A stretch of DNA of 64,000 nt from Yamagishiella unicocca (Eukaryota > Chlorophyta > Chlorophyceae > Chlamydomonadales > Volvocaceae). Shown one piece after another: positions 52,080 through 64,000 of this stretch (positions are counted from its first letter, which is position 1; the number at the start of each line of letters is the position of its first letter). The translations under genes were made by a program, and so were the position numbers. The stretch covers positions 558,001-622,000 of the forward strand of contig BDSL01000046.1 of NCBI GenBank assembly GCA_003116995.1, in the 5' to 3' direction. The notes below the pieces were generated by a model. The model was not told where the DNA came from and ran no database searches. It worked only from the letters and a program-made list of their open reading frames with translations.

Positions 52080-55000
52080 ATGAACAAGGCGGATGTCGAG
52101 TCTGGGGGTCAACCGGCCGACTTGGGAACTTTCCCGGGTGCCGACGTGGCCTCGAAGATCGCTGCGGCCGTGGACAGCGCACCGTAAGTGCACAGCTGAG
52201 TGCCCAGAACCATAACAGTGCTGAATCATGGCAGTGTGTTGTGGCGCGCACGTAAGCTTGGCCGTGTCGGTATCCAAAACCGAATGCTTGCCGGTGCTTG
52301 CAGGGTGGTCGTATTCGGCAAGGAGCACTGCCCATTCTGTATCGAAGTCCGACGATTGTTTTTGGAGATTGGGGTTCAGGTAAGGCGGTGATTGGGCAAG
52401 CTGCCAACTGCCACTGGAGGCCGCGGCTAACGTCTGCACCATTGCTGCTCCAGACACTCGACTTCAATCTTGACACGATGGCGGACGGCAGCGAAGTTTG
52501 GAGCACGCTGAAGAAGCAGCACAGCCCACAGGCGACTGTTCCCTACGTGTTCGTAAACAAGGTGCGCACGCGTGTTGGAATCGCTTTTTAATAAAAGGGT
52601 TGCAAGTGTTACCGAAGTGTGCAGAAACGGGTGAGAGCTGAGTCACCGGCTTCCGAGCCGTCGCACCCGACATTACCCAGATGTGCGCGTCTCTCGACTC
52701 CTCGGATGGGCTCTCAGCATTGCGACGCAGTTCTTTTGGCACGCATGCGGCCCTCGTAGGTGATGATCGGCGGGTGCGACTCCACCAAGCGCCTGCAGGC
52801 GGATGGTGAGCTCAACAAGATGCTTGCCGCCGCTGGCGTGAAGGTTATCTTGTCGGCGCCTACCAACATCGGGCCTCGCCTAACCAGGTCGGTGATGTAC
52901 GGCTTCCACACCAACCGCTTTCGCCGGACCTGCTCAGGATCAGACCACACGTCGTTTGGGCATCCATTGGCAACCCAACCACTCAGTCGCATCGACCTTA
53001 CCGTGTGCACTCCTCTCCCGCACCCACACCCGCTCCAGGTGCGGCGTCCTGGAGAAGGGCCACCCGGCTGGCGGCACCTTGTTCCATTTTCCGGAGGTCG
53101 TCGACAACCGTGTTGTCCGCCTGAACGGATTCTGGGTGAGTCCTCCGGCATGAAGTAAGGGTTGTCCAAAAACCTTGCGGTATTTCACGCGCGACGCTCA
53201 TGAAGTTCAACGACATATAACCACCATTTTGGCCCGGTCCCCACGTCCCCGCGCCTCTGCAGACGTTCGTGATCTGTCTGCTGTGCGCCATCTTCTACAA
53301 GGAGCGGGCCGCGCACTGGGTGATGGGCGGCCTGATGATTGAGGTGGGTGAGACGATCTGTGGCATAGGCTCCTTCCACGGACCCTGATCCGCGGCGCTG
53401 CGAGCCCGAGCAGCTCGCCGAGTTGATGAGATGTGATGTTAAAAATTATAGACAATGGAATGAGTGATTTGTCGGTGTGCGCGGAAAGCTCTTCCCAGCG
53501 CATCCGTGTGTGGGTCGCGGCGACTGATGCCCGTCGTTTAACCGATTTTGCCGCGTAAATGACGAATGACTTCGAATGACAAAGACGCAAGGGCGTATGG
53601 AGAGCAGCATTTATATCCTGAAGCCAAGCACATATCCATAAGGGATTGGCCCATATTGGCCAGGGATTTGCCCAATCGCCGCAATGGCGTCTTCCAAGAC
53701 CTCGCCTGCTGCTGCTTCCCACCTCCAACCGCAGTACGTGGCGCGTCTGCTGGGTGGCAGCAATGCCTCTGCGCTGGGCTCCTTGTCGAGCGTCGTCACT
53801 GCGCTCGCCGACATGTTTGGATCCAAGCCCAACTTCGTGGGAGGTGAGACATGCCGTCGATTGATGCGTAAGAGACACGTCGCACCGCACGACATGCGCA
53901 CCGCACTGCCGTGCCCAAATGCGCGAGTTGGCTTGGTTGAGAGCAAGAAGCTCCGAGAACAGCAAGGAGCCACAACATAGTGAGTTTGCAGTGGGCTCCA
54001 AACTAAAAGGCAAAACCACCGGGCACATCGCCGGACATTGAAGGAGGCGAAAGGGACAGAAACCCGGCCGCACCGCACCAATGGCAAACCACCAAGACAC
54101 CAGTCAACAGTCCAGAGGCAGAAACAGCAGAGCCATCATCCAGGGGGAATGTGCACTGTAGGTTCCCCTGACGGAAACCGAGCACCAACACACCACGCAG
54201 ACCGGCAAACTTTGAACCAGTGGAGCGCCGCCACGATACAACCAGAACAACAGACCGCCTCTCATACCAGAAAAAGCAAACTCCAAGCAAGGCACGCCCA
54301 CCGGGGACGAGGAAAACACGAAGCAAGAGAACAACTCTGCCACCACACAGCAGCGGCTGATCACGAAGCAACACCTATGTCGCCTGGCCTCTCGCACACA
54401 AGGCGACCGGCAACCATCCGCAGAACGGGGTGCCGAGCCCCCACAGCGGCCCAACGGGGAAGCCCAAACGCCGCAAAACCCTGAAGAAGGGTCCAAAACT
54501 CCACTACCCCACGGCAGATGGCATGATCCGGGAGATGAATACAGCCCCTGACCTCTTCAAAGCAGTGGCCATAGCGTGTGGTGTACTGGCAAGGAAAAGG
54601 AGCGTGAAGCAACAGCACTTCATCGCTCTGTTGCACTCGGACTGTGTGCGACGGCCTTCGGGATTCTTGCCGCATTCTTGCCGCGGCTTGCTTTGCTACA
54701 GGAATCCTGTGCGTTGGTGCTGGTCAGCCATCGCTCATGACCGGATGTTGTGCTCGCGGTTTTTATGCAGGCCCTCCGAAGCAGTTCGCTACGCTGTGTG
54801 GTTCCATGTTCAGCACCCTGGCGTTCTTCTTCTTCCTTGTGTACAAGCACGAGTTCAAGGTATGGTAACGTGCCAGCGCAAGGCAAGGCCAACGGAGGCA
54901 CACATGATGTGCACATCCTAAGCAATCGTTTCTACGGCTGTTGGCCGGTACGGCGGTTAACATAGTGCGTCTGCGTTTGGCAATTCCTTGTGGACGGCAC

Positions 55001-58000
55001 TTCCAGTGCAACGTGAACGTCCAAAGTAGGTGGCGTCTAAATACACCGGTTTGCGGGCAGGCCCCGAACCTTATAGAACATGGGATGTACGAATATCGGA
55101 CATAAGCATAACAGACCGTTGCCTGTCTTAAACCCAGTTGAACATCCATAGGTACGTAGCGGGCCTTGCGTGTTACATCCAGCGTCCGGCAATATGTTGA
55201 GCCCCAGCTAAGAACGATTCGTGAGATGCGTCTTCCCCTACTCTGCTCAACACCACAGCTCATCTACGTCGGCCTGGCCTTCACTTGCGCCCTGGGTGCG
55301 GCGGCGCTGCTTGAGTGTGCGATCAATTTCTGCCTTGGCTGCTGGATGTTCGGTCTGATGATCCGCTTTGGCCTGGTCAACGACCGCGTGTATCAGACCT
55401 TCATCAACACGAAGGCTGAGGTACGTGACCAGAGGTTGTCGCCCACGGCTCAGTTGTAGTAGTGTTTGTATTGGTCCCCTATATCAAGCACCATACTTCG
55501 TGGGATTCTGTGATACAGGCTTATGACTTTCCATGGTCCTTTTAAGGGCATCGCAATTTGCATTTCCCCCCGCGTGGTGCATCTTCCGGGGCCTTACACG
55601 TCCAGGTAACTAACGCAAACATGCCAATGTGGCCTCGTGTGCTTCAACTCCCCGCCACGCCGCCAGACCGAGTACACGTACGACGAGATGAACAAGCGGC
55701 TGAATGAGGGCACACCTCAGGTCCTGGTAAAGCGCTTCAGCGACGACCACCCTCTGCTAGTGGACTACAAGTACAAGACCAAGACGGACGACATGACGCG
55801 AGAGGACTTCCACCCCATCAAGCACGTCAAGCTGACCCACTTTGTCATGCACCTCAGCTTCGTCGGGCTGGCGTGTGCCTGGAAGGCCGCGGACCCGTTG
55901 TCGATGGGCCTGAGCCTTCCCGCCGCGGTGTGGTACGCCATTGGCATCGCCAGCGCCATCTGCTACGGCATTGGCGTCGTGCTGTACGGGCTGAAGATGA
56001 TCATGTACCCGAAGAAGGTCTGCAAGGAGCTCGCGCATAACATCTACGGCAGCTGCTTTGCTCTTCCGTGGGTGAGTGGCGTCCGTGACAGGACGCATGT
56101 GTGTTCCCCGTTCCTTGCGCAGTGGTTTACCTGTTACAGTGGGGCCCTGGGCCGTGCGAGCTTCTTACCCGTGAAACGGTCACCTCGTCTTCTGCAGGTT
56201 GTCCTCATCTTGTTCGCTTACCTGGAGAACGAGCGCGATCCCGCCTTCGCTAAGGTCCTGTTCTGGATTGGCGCCCCCATATCGCTCCTGCTGTCAATCA
56301 TCTGGGTACGTTTAGCTGGCGTGCGTTTGCATTCAAGCTTGGGACTTGTCCGGTCCGTGTGGATTGGCGTCCCGCCATAGCATTGCTTCGCGCGCGTTTT
56401 CTGCACGCTTTGTGTGCGTCGGATTGCGTTGCATGATGAGCCCATGGCTTTGGAATAAACCGACACAGCGTAGCCCTTTGCGTATTCATACGTGTCTGGC
56501 GAGACCAACGCCCCATGCTTTTGATTAGCGCTAACATCCTGGTGCCCGGATGCCTGACATGCAGGTGGCTGGCTGGATTGCGCTCAAGAAGGTGGGGATG
56601 CGTCCACGGGAAGTCTAGGTGTCCGCCAGGGCGTCTGGTGCTCTGAACAGCTGTCTGTATGTTTGTATTCCATGCTCACGCGGGCCAGGCCATGCTCAGG
56701 CGGGCCGGGCCGTCTGCAGGCAATCTATGTCTGCTGAACCTCCTCGGTCGTTGGCCGAACCCCGACTCACAGGAGCTGGAGCATGTGAACGCGTCGTGGC
56801 TGATGATGCCAGTTGGCAACTTTGTGGCCGCCGCCGTTGGCCCCTTGCTCGACTCCGCTTACCGTGACGCGATGCAGCTGTGGTGAGACGCCGCTAGCCA
56901 TGCCTTGGTGCGCTTACGCGCCCGTTGCCAACGGCACGTCGCCTGACCATGTATCCATTGCACCTGCCCAGGTTTGCTTTCGCGCTCCTCTTCTGGATGG
57001 CGCTTTTCGTACTCACCTTGTACAAGTCGTTCGTCATGCCAGACTATGGTGCGTGTCGCCTTGCCGCGCGATTGTTATCCGCATTTACGCCATGCCTCAC
57101 CGAACATGTCCCAATTTGTGGGCACTGCGCTCATGACCCGCAAGGGTCTAACCGGAGTCGGCGTCGTCTGAACCGCAAGTCCGTTGATACGTTGGCCGCA
57201 GCGCTTTTTGCGTCTGCGTATATCCCATGCGCATCTATCTCCTCGCCACAACCAAACCACGGTGACCAGGATCCCGAGCTCCATCACGGTTTGCGCCGTT
57301 TCGCCTGACCGACTGACCACTTCGTCATGCCCGGTGCTCGACGGCCCCATCTGCGATCTTGCGTGTGCAGACGACCGCCTGCGCCCCATGCTCGCGGGCT
57401 GGGTGGCCGCCCCTGCCATCGGCGCCATCGCCTACATGTCCTGCTACGGTCCCGAGGCCTCCGCCATCACCGTCATGGTCAAACGCCTTGGATACGGCTT
57501 CAACGACTTCATCTTCATCAACATGTACTGGATGGCGATCGCCATTGCGCTGGTGCTCGCAGTCTGCTTCTGGAGGTACGCGTTAGGATCGGTGTTCGGG
57601 TGCATGGATGCCCCTTCAGATGCGGGAGGTCACCTGCTATCCGATAGCAGATCACGGCAGATCGTATAAAGCCATCGCTACCTTGCTATGCACATGACTT
57701 CAGCGCGTTGAACACGGTACCCACACTTCCCCGTTACCCAATGACAATCACCCGCACCCCGAAATACACACCCACAGGCCCTACTTCGGCCGCCTCCGCT
57801 TCGACATGTCGTACTGGGCTGCTGGCTTCCCCACCGCGGCCTTGTGCATGTGCTCCATCTACTACAACGTCCTCAAGCCGGGTGATTTGTCGGTGAGATT
57901 GCGCGTCCTGTTGCCTCACGATTGGCACTGCCCTTGGCTACCCAGCCCCGTCGGGTCTATCCAGGCCCGCCCTAACGATGGATGTGAACCCGCAGGAGGC

Positions 58001-59775
58001 CATCGCATACACGACCCTGTTCGTCACTAGCTGGATCCACTCCATCCTGCTGCTGCAGACCGTCGGCGGTATCCTGCGCCGCCAGGTGTGTGTTGCGCGC
58101 TGACTGCTTGCCGCGAGCCGCATGTCTGGAAGGACAGGATGCAGACCATGTTTTGGTAACTTTGTGTACCACAGTTTTTGCTTCCTAGTAGCTTCGCAGT
58201 ACTCGTCTCAATACACGGTCCACGTGTGTCCGCAGCCGCAGCTCCTTAACGAATCACGTGACAGTTTTTCCGTAGTGAGGCGATGCGCCCGATTGTTCTC
58301 CCTTCCTACGTTCTGGAGGCCGGGTACATCTTATGACGTATCGCTGCGCTGTCGACACTGGCCCGCAGGTGTTTGTCCCCGACTACAAGTGGGGCCCCCT
58401 GAGCTTCATGCGTCTGACGCACGAGGCATTGCGCGGCCTCCTGCCCAAGCTTCTCAGCGAGGCCAAGGACTGTGGCACCAGCGAGACGGTCCTGGCATCA
58501 CTGCGGTGAGCTGCGCTGCGTTGCCAGGGTGACCAGAGGGCTTGTCGGCGGGGAAGGCGCATGCGGCCTGCCTTGGTCTCTCGAGTGCGCTGACAGGGTT
58601 TGGAGTCGCAGTGACTGCTTGCGGAATTGCCGCGTTGGGTTAAATTCCAATCCCATCAGTTGGCATTTCACCCCGCTGCCCGTTGTAAATGTGCTTGCCT
58701 GTTTGCTTTGTTGCAGTGACACATGGGCAGCCATTTCGCTGGTGCATCTGGAGCATGGAAGGCACGAGGACACGGTCATCTTCAAAGCGTACAACGAGTT
58801 CTTCCCGAATGTGACGCACGAGGCCGACGTGCAGCACCGGGAGCTGGAGGAAGCAGAGCACAAGTGCGTTGTCAGGATATATTGGGTGGATATCCTATTC
58901 GACGGATCCGAATGCTTCCAGGATCCGAATTGTTTACACGTGCGGATGTTAGCGAAGTATGAGATTTGAGGCGAGCTGGTTTCTGAGCTGTATCGGTGTC
59001 AGTTTTGCTCGATCAATTCGGATTTTGCCTCCCTCTTAACCGCAGGGTAAGCCACCTGCTGGCCGCCGCTGGTGGCTCCGTGTCCGGTGCTGTCGCTGCC
59101 GAGATCACCGACGCGGTCGACCAGTACGCCTCGGCCATCTCCACACACCTGCGCTGGGAGGAGGACCACTTGCAGAACATGCCGCGAAAGTACATCCCGA
59201 TCGCGATGGCCAAGGAGATCGTCCGGGAGGTGAGCAGTCATTTTTCATCATCTGTGGCGATGTGCCCGATGGCTCTCCCATTTGGTCTGTGGAACCCCAC
59301 TGTAACCGTTCCAACAATCTGTGGGGTAGGACGGAGGGCAGGCACGCATCATGAATCCTACCCCACTTGCTGACCCTCCTGGTGGAAGTTCTTGGTCAGC
59401 CCGTCAGGTCAGGTGCGCGCGCTTGGCAGCCTGTTACTCATAACATGTATGCAGCTTACCTTATTGTACTGCCCACCTACTCCTATTTTGAACCCTGTCG
59501 CGCCCTTCCGTCACCACCATGCGCTTCAGTGCTGGGCCGCTACCCCCGCCGAGACCTGGCACACGCTGCTGCCAATCCTGGTCGAGTCGATGCCCATGCT
59601 GCACCAGCGCGTCCGCTTCCTCAAGACGCTGCTGTGGGCCATGCCGGAGCGCTGCCACCTGTTCGGCCTCATCCTGGCCAGAAGCACCGACGCCGTGAAC
59701 TGGCGCCGCATCTCCGCCGAGCTCCCCGAGATCATTCCGCGTGGCGTCAACATGCTGTGGGAGCGCTACTTCTAG
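52080..59775 (+). CDS. Glutaredoxin-DUF4395-SLAC1/TDT-hemerythrin fusion protein
   Basis: 21 exons, all phase-consistent: 52080-52183, 52304-52379, 52454-52561, 52760-52887, 53039-53135, 53263-53343, 53735-53843, 54771-54859, 55259-55420, 55667-56071, 56198-56305, 56565-56591, 56773-56882, 56972-57048, 57371-57575, 57778-57892, 57996-58085, 58369-58505, 58717-58863, 59046-59229, 59530-59775 (TAG); 934 residues. Residues 35-115 are a dithiol glutaredoxin (CPFC 44-47, TVP 88-90, GGCDS 100-104). About 155-318 match DUF4395, with four hydrophobic segments and FCLGC (288-292). About 345-697 resemble the SLAC1/TDT (TehA/Ssu1) anion-channel or exporter family, e.g. HVNASWLMMPVGNFVAAAVG. About 698-860 are a hemerythrin HHE domain: HLEHGRHE (753-760), H783/E787 and HLRWEEDH (826-833). 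Inferred role: redox- and iron/O2/NO-responsive membrane transport of an anion such as sulfite, nitrate, chloride or malate. Cellular membrane unknown; no obvious targeting peptide. Confidence 0.92.
54000..54560 (+). other. Compositionally odd A/C-rich island in an intron
   Basis: Within the 927-nt intron 53844-54770 the plus strand becomes strongly A/C-rich and T-poor from about 54000 to 54560, unlike neighbouring introns. A plus-strand frame (54038-54484) encodes a His/Gln/Thr-rich polypeptide without a recognised domain. It may be the remnant of a transposable element. Confidence 0.4.
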
Positions 59776-60701
59776 GTGTACAATTGGAAGCCATAGGCAG
59801 CGCCAGCGGCCGAAATCGTAGCGGGGGCTGTCAGTGGGTGCATGTGATTTGCTGGTGAGACAGACCACAAGCGGCCGTGTCGCACCGATCGAGAACCGTC
59901 GGCAACATACAGGCCGTGGCCTTGCACAGTAACCAACGTACATACTGCGTGCACGTTGGGCGTGAATAAAGCAATAAATGCGAGCCGCTGGAATTGTCGC
60001 CCTACTTCAGATCCATACAGATCCACGAGATGACGCAATTTTGTCCTATCTTGAGCCCGGGGGCTTGACGGTAGCATCTGTAGTATGGGGCTTATCCGCT
60101 TTCAAAATCGGTTCCTTGGCTCAACGCGGACTGGTTTTCGCATGGCTCGGGGCTGATTGTTGACAAAGGTGTCGGGCGCACGCGTACTGCATTGCGAATG
60201 TTATTGACGGCTTCAAAGGGACAATGGCGGGGGGACATATCCTGAATATCATTCGTTTCATGGCCGAGCAACTGAAGACCGGGCTGCCACCACCTGTGGA
60301 GCGCATGCCTAATCCGTTTACCTCCTTCCCTCTTCACACTAGCTTGTTTGTGGTGCAGTTGTCGAGACATATGCTGGTAATCAACGCTAATAATACGCTA
60401 ATAATACGTACGGACACATGCTCTTCGTACCACTTGAAGTATTGATGTAACCTCTTCTCTTCCTGTGTCGCAAAAGTCGCCGATTGAGCCTACTTTGAAT
60501 AACCATGACTGCAGTCTTGTACGTACCATCCGTATACGCCCTGCGCAATCACACTGTACCGAGAATACCTCTCGCCAATTTGGCCCCTGCCTTCCTTCCG
60601 ATGTCAGTAACATCCGGAACACACCGTGCTCGGCCCGCGCACCTTGGCGCGTGCAGCCGAATATCCTCTATGCGCCCACCACATAAATCTTTCCACCGCT
60701 T
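59776..60701. other. Convergent intergenic region / 3' UTRs
   Basis: About 930 bp between the stop codons of the fusion gene (plus) and the UncI-like gene (minus). A TGTAA at 60446-60450 may end the plus-strand transcript. No other feature seen. Confidence 0.5.
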
Positions 60702-63686
60702 TCACCGTTGCGGACTCGTCGTAGTCGACGACGACTGCTGCTTGCCCGCGCCTTCTTCCCCCGCTGCTGCTTCCGCCTCCGCCGCTAGTATCAGCCCCGC
60801 CAGAGGCATCTTCTCCGCCTCCACACCCTCCGGCAACACATCAGTGGGCATCCGCAGGATGCGGCGCTTCGGCCGGCCCAACATGTCCAGCTCGTCCTCT
60901 ATGGCTTCAACACGAGGCCGGGTGTCCGTCGCGTCCACATAGGTCTGCGATTAAGGGAAAAGCGCCGCACGTTAGGCCTGAGGGCATGCGCACGTGGCAT
61001 GGCAGCAGGATAGGCACGAGCAGCGAAGGACGACGAGTGACTTCACGACTGCTGCCGACGGAATTGCTGCAGCCGGAGGAGCTGATGGCAGGACGGCCAT
61101 CAGCGCATTCTCCTTATCTAAAGCATCCTCGTCTCCGATCTTCTCCATGTCCAGCTGTTCCGACCCAAAACCATGCGAAAACGTAGGTCGTTTGTGTTAC
61201 AGAGGCACGGGCCGCCTGAGGGCGGATACGCAACGCCGAATGGCTGCGCATTATCCACCACCACCACTACCACTACCACCACCACTTCGCTGCATCATGA
61301 CGACACCGCAACTTCGTGGTGTCCAACACCAGCTCCATGGGTTCGCCGCCCGAAGGGCTGTACGACGGGTACCCATACGTACAGCATCACCACTTCGCTA
61401 GGAAGCATGTTGTTGGCATCGGCTCAGGGCGCGCTGACATGGGATGGCAGGTCGCTGACGCACTGACGAAACGACGCATGGCACTGAAGGGGCCTCAACA
61501 GGGCTCGTTCCCTGCCCTCGTCCTTGCGCCTGGGTGACAAGGATTTCACCCTATTACCCCGTACCTTCCCGCTAGCCGCACGGAAGGAGTAATACCGGGA
61601 GGGTTCAGGGCTTGCCTCCGCATAACTCGCCCCTTGTCGAATTCCTTCCCCCATATCCCACTTTGCAACACCATTCGATGGCTTTCCCATAAGGTCATAC
61701 TACATTCTGAGGCTCAACCTTTTTCTCCCGGTTACATTCCTAGGAACGCTCAGCCTCGTCATCGGGCTGTGCCAAGGGTATGGAGGGTGCCAATCGACTA
61801 ATGGTTAAAGCATTTTTACTAAGCTGACATACCAGTAAGGGCAGGTGGCAAGGTGCACCATTGCCACCACCGATCCCCGTCATGCGCCGACCCCGTCCTC
61901 ACCTTTGGGGTGAGCTCGTCCACCAGCTTAATCAGCAGCGCCAACTTGTAGGAAAGGAAGCCGCCCAGCAGGCAGCCCTGGTGCAGCAGATCCACAGATG
62001 CCTCCGGCCCGGCGATGCGGTTGTAGGCCGCGGCCAGGCCCACCATTCCCACCAGCACCAGCAGCCGCGGCTGCAACGCCTGGCGGTAGGCGCAGCCCAG
62101 CTTGGCTACCCGCCGTAAAAGCGTGCTCTCAATCTGCGGCGGTTAGGGGGCCGGCTTCTGCATTGCTGGCGTGTGCGAGCGGCGGCCCGAGCCAGGTTGG
62201 CCAGCCATGTTGGCTGGCTGGACAGCTCACACCAGCTGCATTCCGGCTCACCCACTGAAGTGCAGCGGCGCGGCGTTGTTCTCCTTGATTACCGTCAAGT
62301 TTCCTCCCGACAAGAGCGTCGTGCCTAATGCCTTCCCCCGTGGCGTCAGTAAGTGCCGTTCGCCGCCTCGGTCGCGCTGACCCACACGCATTCTCCCCTC
62401 CCCCCTGTCCGCCCTCCCTGCCTGCCGCCCCACCTGATCCGCCACCACCATGGGCACGATCGTGTTCCCGGTGTAGCTGTCCACGTCCCGGAACAACAGC
62501 GTCAGGTACGCGTAGCTGGCGGCACTGCCGAGGAGGGCGCACAAAGCGGCCTGGCGGACGGAGGTGAGCAATGGAGCAGAAAACGATAAACGGGTCACTT
62601 TTGACATGCGTTTGGCAAAGGTAATAATTTAATCGTCATTGCAAGCCTGTTCCCTGCGAAATCCTCCACATGGACCGACAAAGCCAAGCGCTTTCCTCGT
62701 TCCTAACGTCCTGTCACCCGTCGAGTCCCTGGTTACGACGCCAGCCTTACCAATATGCCATCTTCCTTTCCTGATGCAAGTCGCCAGGACCCATTGAACC
62801 CAGCTGCATATGCTACGCATAGCCCAAGTGTGCACTGGCCCCTCCCACTGCCATGCCTCACAACGGACGGCCTCGCTCCAGCCTCTCGCAGTGCTGTTCT
62901 GCTGCATGCTGCTGCGCCACTGCCCACCCACCTGGCCGTCAACGGTCACCAGGAGGTATGCCGCTACCACAGCTCCGCATTTACGTGTGTTGTCTTTGAG
63001 CTGGTCCTTAAGGCCCTGGTACTCCTGCACATCCAAGGGGCCCGTGGGAAAAGCCAGGATGGCGGGACGCGGACCAACACGAGCGGAGCGGTGCTGGGCT
63101 CATGCCTGCTCGTGCGAGGGACCCCATTTTCCAGAGTACCAAGACTGGAGCTGACAGGAGCCAGTAGGACAACGCCAAAACGAATTGACCACGAGACAAG
63201 ATATACTGTTGTAATAGAAGAATCCTAGATGATATGCACAGCGCTACACTGAAAACCATTCCCAGTCGGAAGCTCGGAACGTCACCCGCATCCCATGGAG
63301 GCTGGCGGCGACTTACCTTCATGTATTCCTCGTCAGGACGACGTGATTGAAGATAATCATCTCCAGCGGCAGCCCTGCAAATGACAGGATCTATCTCGCA
63401 TTGGGAACCGGCAAGCTTACGCGCCGCACGCAAGGCTGTCGGTGTGCAATCCTCCCTTACTGTGGGCGGCGGCTGCGCTGGCGCATTGAAGCACCTCGGC
63501 ATGCTGATCGTAGTACAGGGCACGCCGGTCGGCCAGAAGTAGAGGGCGTGCACGACGCCCTGCGCAATTGCGATTGTAAAAGTGGCCCTTCAACCAAGCG
63601 CCAACATGAAGGACTTCACGAATTATCCAACGCACATAATTGACGCACCTCTGTTGCACGCTTGCCATCTTGAAAGCACTGGACAT
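60702..63686 (-). CDS. UncI/Atp1-like (CGL160-type) plastid membrane protein
   Basis: Seven exons join in phase (minus): 63686-63649, 63559-63461, 63374-63317, 63024-62950, 62550-62434, 62133-61903, 60944-60702 (stop TGA); 286 residues. The ATG follows an in-frame TGA. Residues 1-48 are Arg/Ser/Ala/Cys-rich without acidic residues (e.g. ASCTPSTSGRPACPVLRSAC), a plastid transit peptide. Then come EYQGLKDQLKDNTRKCG, a membrane pair (GAVVAAYLLAALCALLG, AASYAYLTLLFRDVDSYTG), a loop (TLLRRVAKLGCAYRQAL) and two more membrane segments (LLVLVGMVGLAAAYN, GCLLGGFLSYKLALLIKLVD). The tail is acidic/Ala-rich. This architecture resembles UncI/Atp1-type proteins such as CGL160, which help assemble the CF-o rotor ring of chloroplast ATP synthase. 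The family call is by resemblance and is moderate. Intron 61902-60945 is the longest (958 nt). Confidence 0.72.
61255..61300 (+). repeat. CAC/CACTAC microsatellite in intron
   Basis: CCACCACCACCACTACCACT type triplet run within the long intron of the UncI-like gene. A plus-strand open frame across 61316-61537 (ending VADALTKRRM...) is unidentified. Confidence 0.7.
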
Positions 63687-64000
63687 TTTGGGTCAGATAA
63701 GGAGACGCACGGGCCACAACATGCAATTGTTTCACCTGGGACTTCACAAGAAAGCAGCGGAATTCGGACCCACACGGTTGATCACTGGCAGCTAGGAGTT
63801 GGCGCTGGCCAGAGGGTTATTGTACGGCACGTACTATGCAATTGAAGAGGAGGGAGAAAACATACTCTCGCGACATTAGCAGCAATACTGATATTAAGAC
63901 ACAAACACGCCTAACATCTCATCCTTCCATAACAACAACCACTGAAGGAACCTGACTTTACTGGATGCCATTCTTTTTAGTATAAGTTCTGAAACCCCGT
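63687..64000 (-). promoter_or_regulatory. Upstream region of the UncI-like gene
   Basis: About 310 bp, AT-richer toward the window end, upstream of the start codon at 63686. It presumably holds the promoter and 5' UTR. No specific motif could be assigned. Confidence 0.4.

Overview
This window is nuclear DNA of a volvocalean green alga of the Chlamydomonas type. The evidence is GC-rich coding sequence cut into many short exons by introns of about 100-900 nt, TGTAA-type polyadenylation signals, interstitial TTTTAGGG telomere-type repeats, abundant microsatellites, and algal families such as OPR-RAP proteins. No bacterial features (operons, Shine-Dalgarno sites, CRISPR) are seen. Gene models below were built by joining reading frames across GT-AG (once GC-AG) introns with phase checking. 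They are sequence-only models without transcript support.

Layout. 1-2207 (+): 3' part of a glutathione S-transferase-like gene. 3642-9374 (-): NDUFAF5-like mitochondrial methyltransferase/hydroxylase fold protein, 12 exons. 9777-20751 (+): DUF185/MidA (NDUFAF7-like) SAM-dependent methyltransferase, 10 exons, divergent from the former across about 400 bp. Its seventh intron carries a complete-looking 4.86-kb Penelope-like retroelement (14301-19160, antisense) with identical 454-bp direct repeats, an N-terminal-type GIY-YIG endonuclease ORF, a reverse transcriptase ORF and a telomere-repeat array between them, all embedded in a (GT)n microsatellite. 23334-27416 (+): secretory-pathway protein resembling a glycosyltransferase. 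29125-34039 (-): OPR-RAP organellar RNA-binding protein. 36408-44101 (-): GAF-like sensor fused to a TKL-type protein kinase. 44102-52079: 8-kb gene-poor stretch with dispersed repeats and unidentified ORF scraps. 52080-59775 (+): a 21-exon gene for a 934-residue fusion: glutaredoxin, DUF4395 membrane domain, SLAC1/TDT-type transporter and hemerythrin domain. 60702-63686 (-): small plastid-targeted membrane protein resembling UncI/Atp1 (CGL160-type) ATP-synthase assembly factors.

Themes. Several genes serve organelles: two candidate complex I assembly factors arranged head to head, an OPR-RAP protein and an UncI-like protein. The most unusual single gene is the glutaredoxin/DUF4395/SLAC1/hemerythrin fusion, which suggests redox or iron/oxygen/NO control of an anion or sulfite transporter. 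The most unusual mobile element is the (CA)n-embedded GIY-YIG Penelope-like element. A dispersed intronic repeat family recurs through the window, mostly inside introns.
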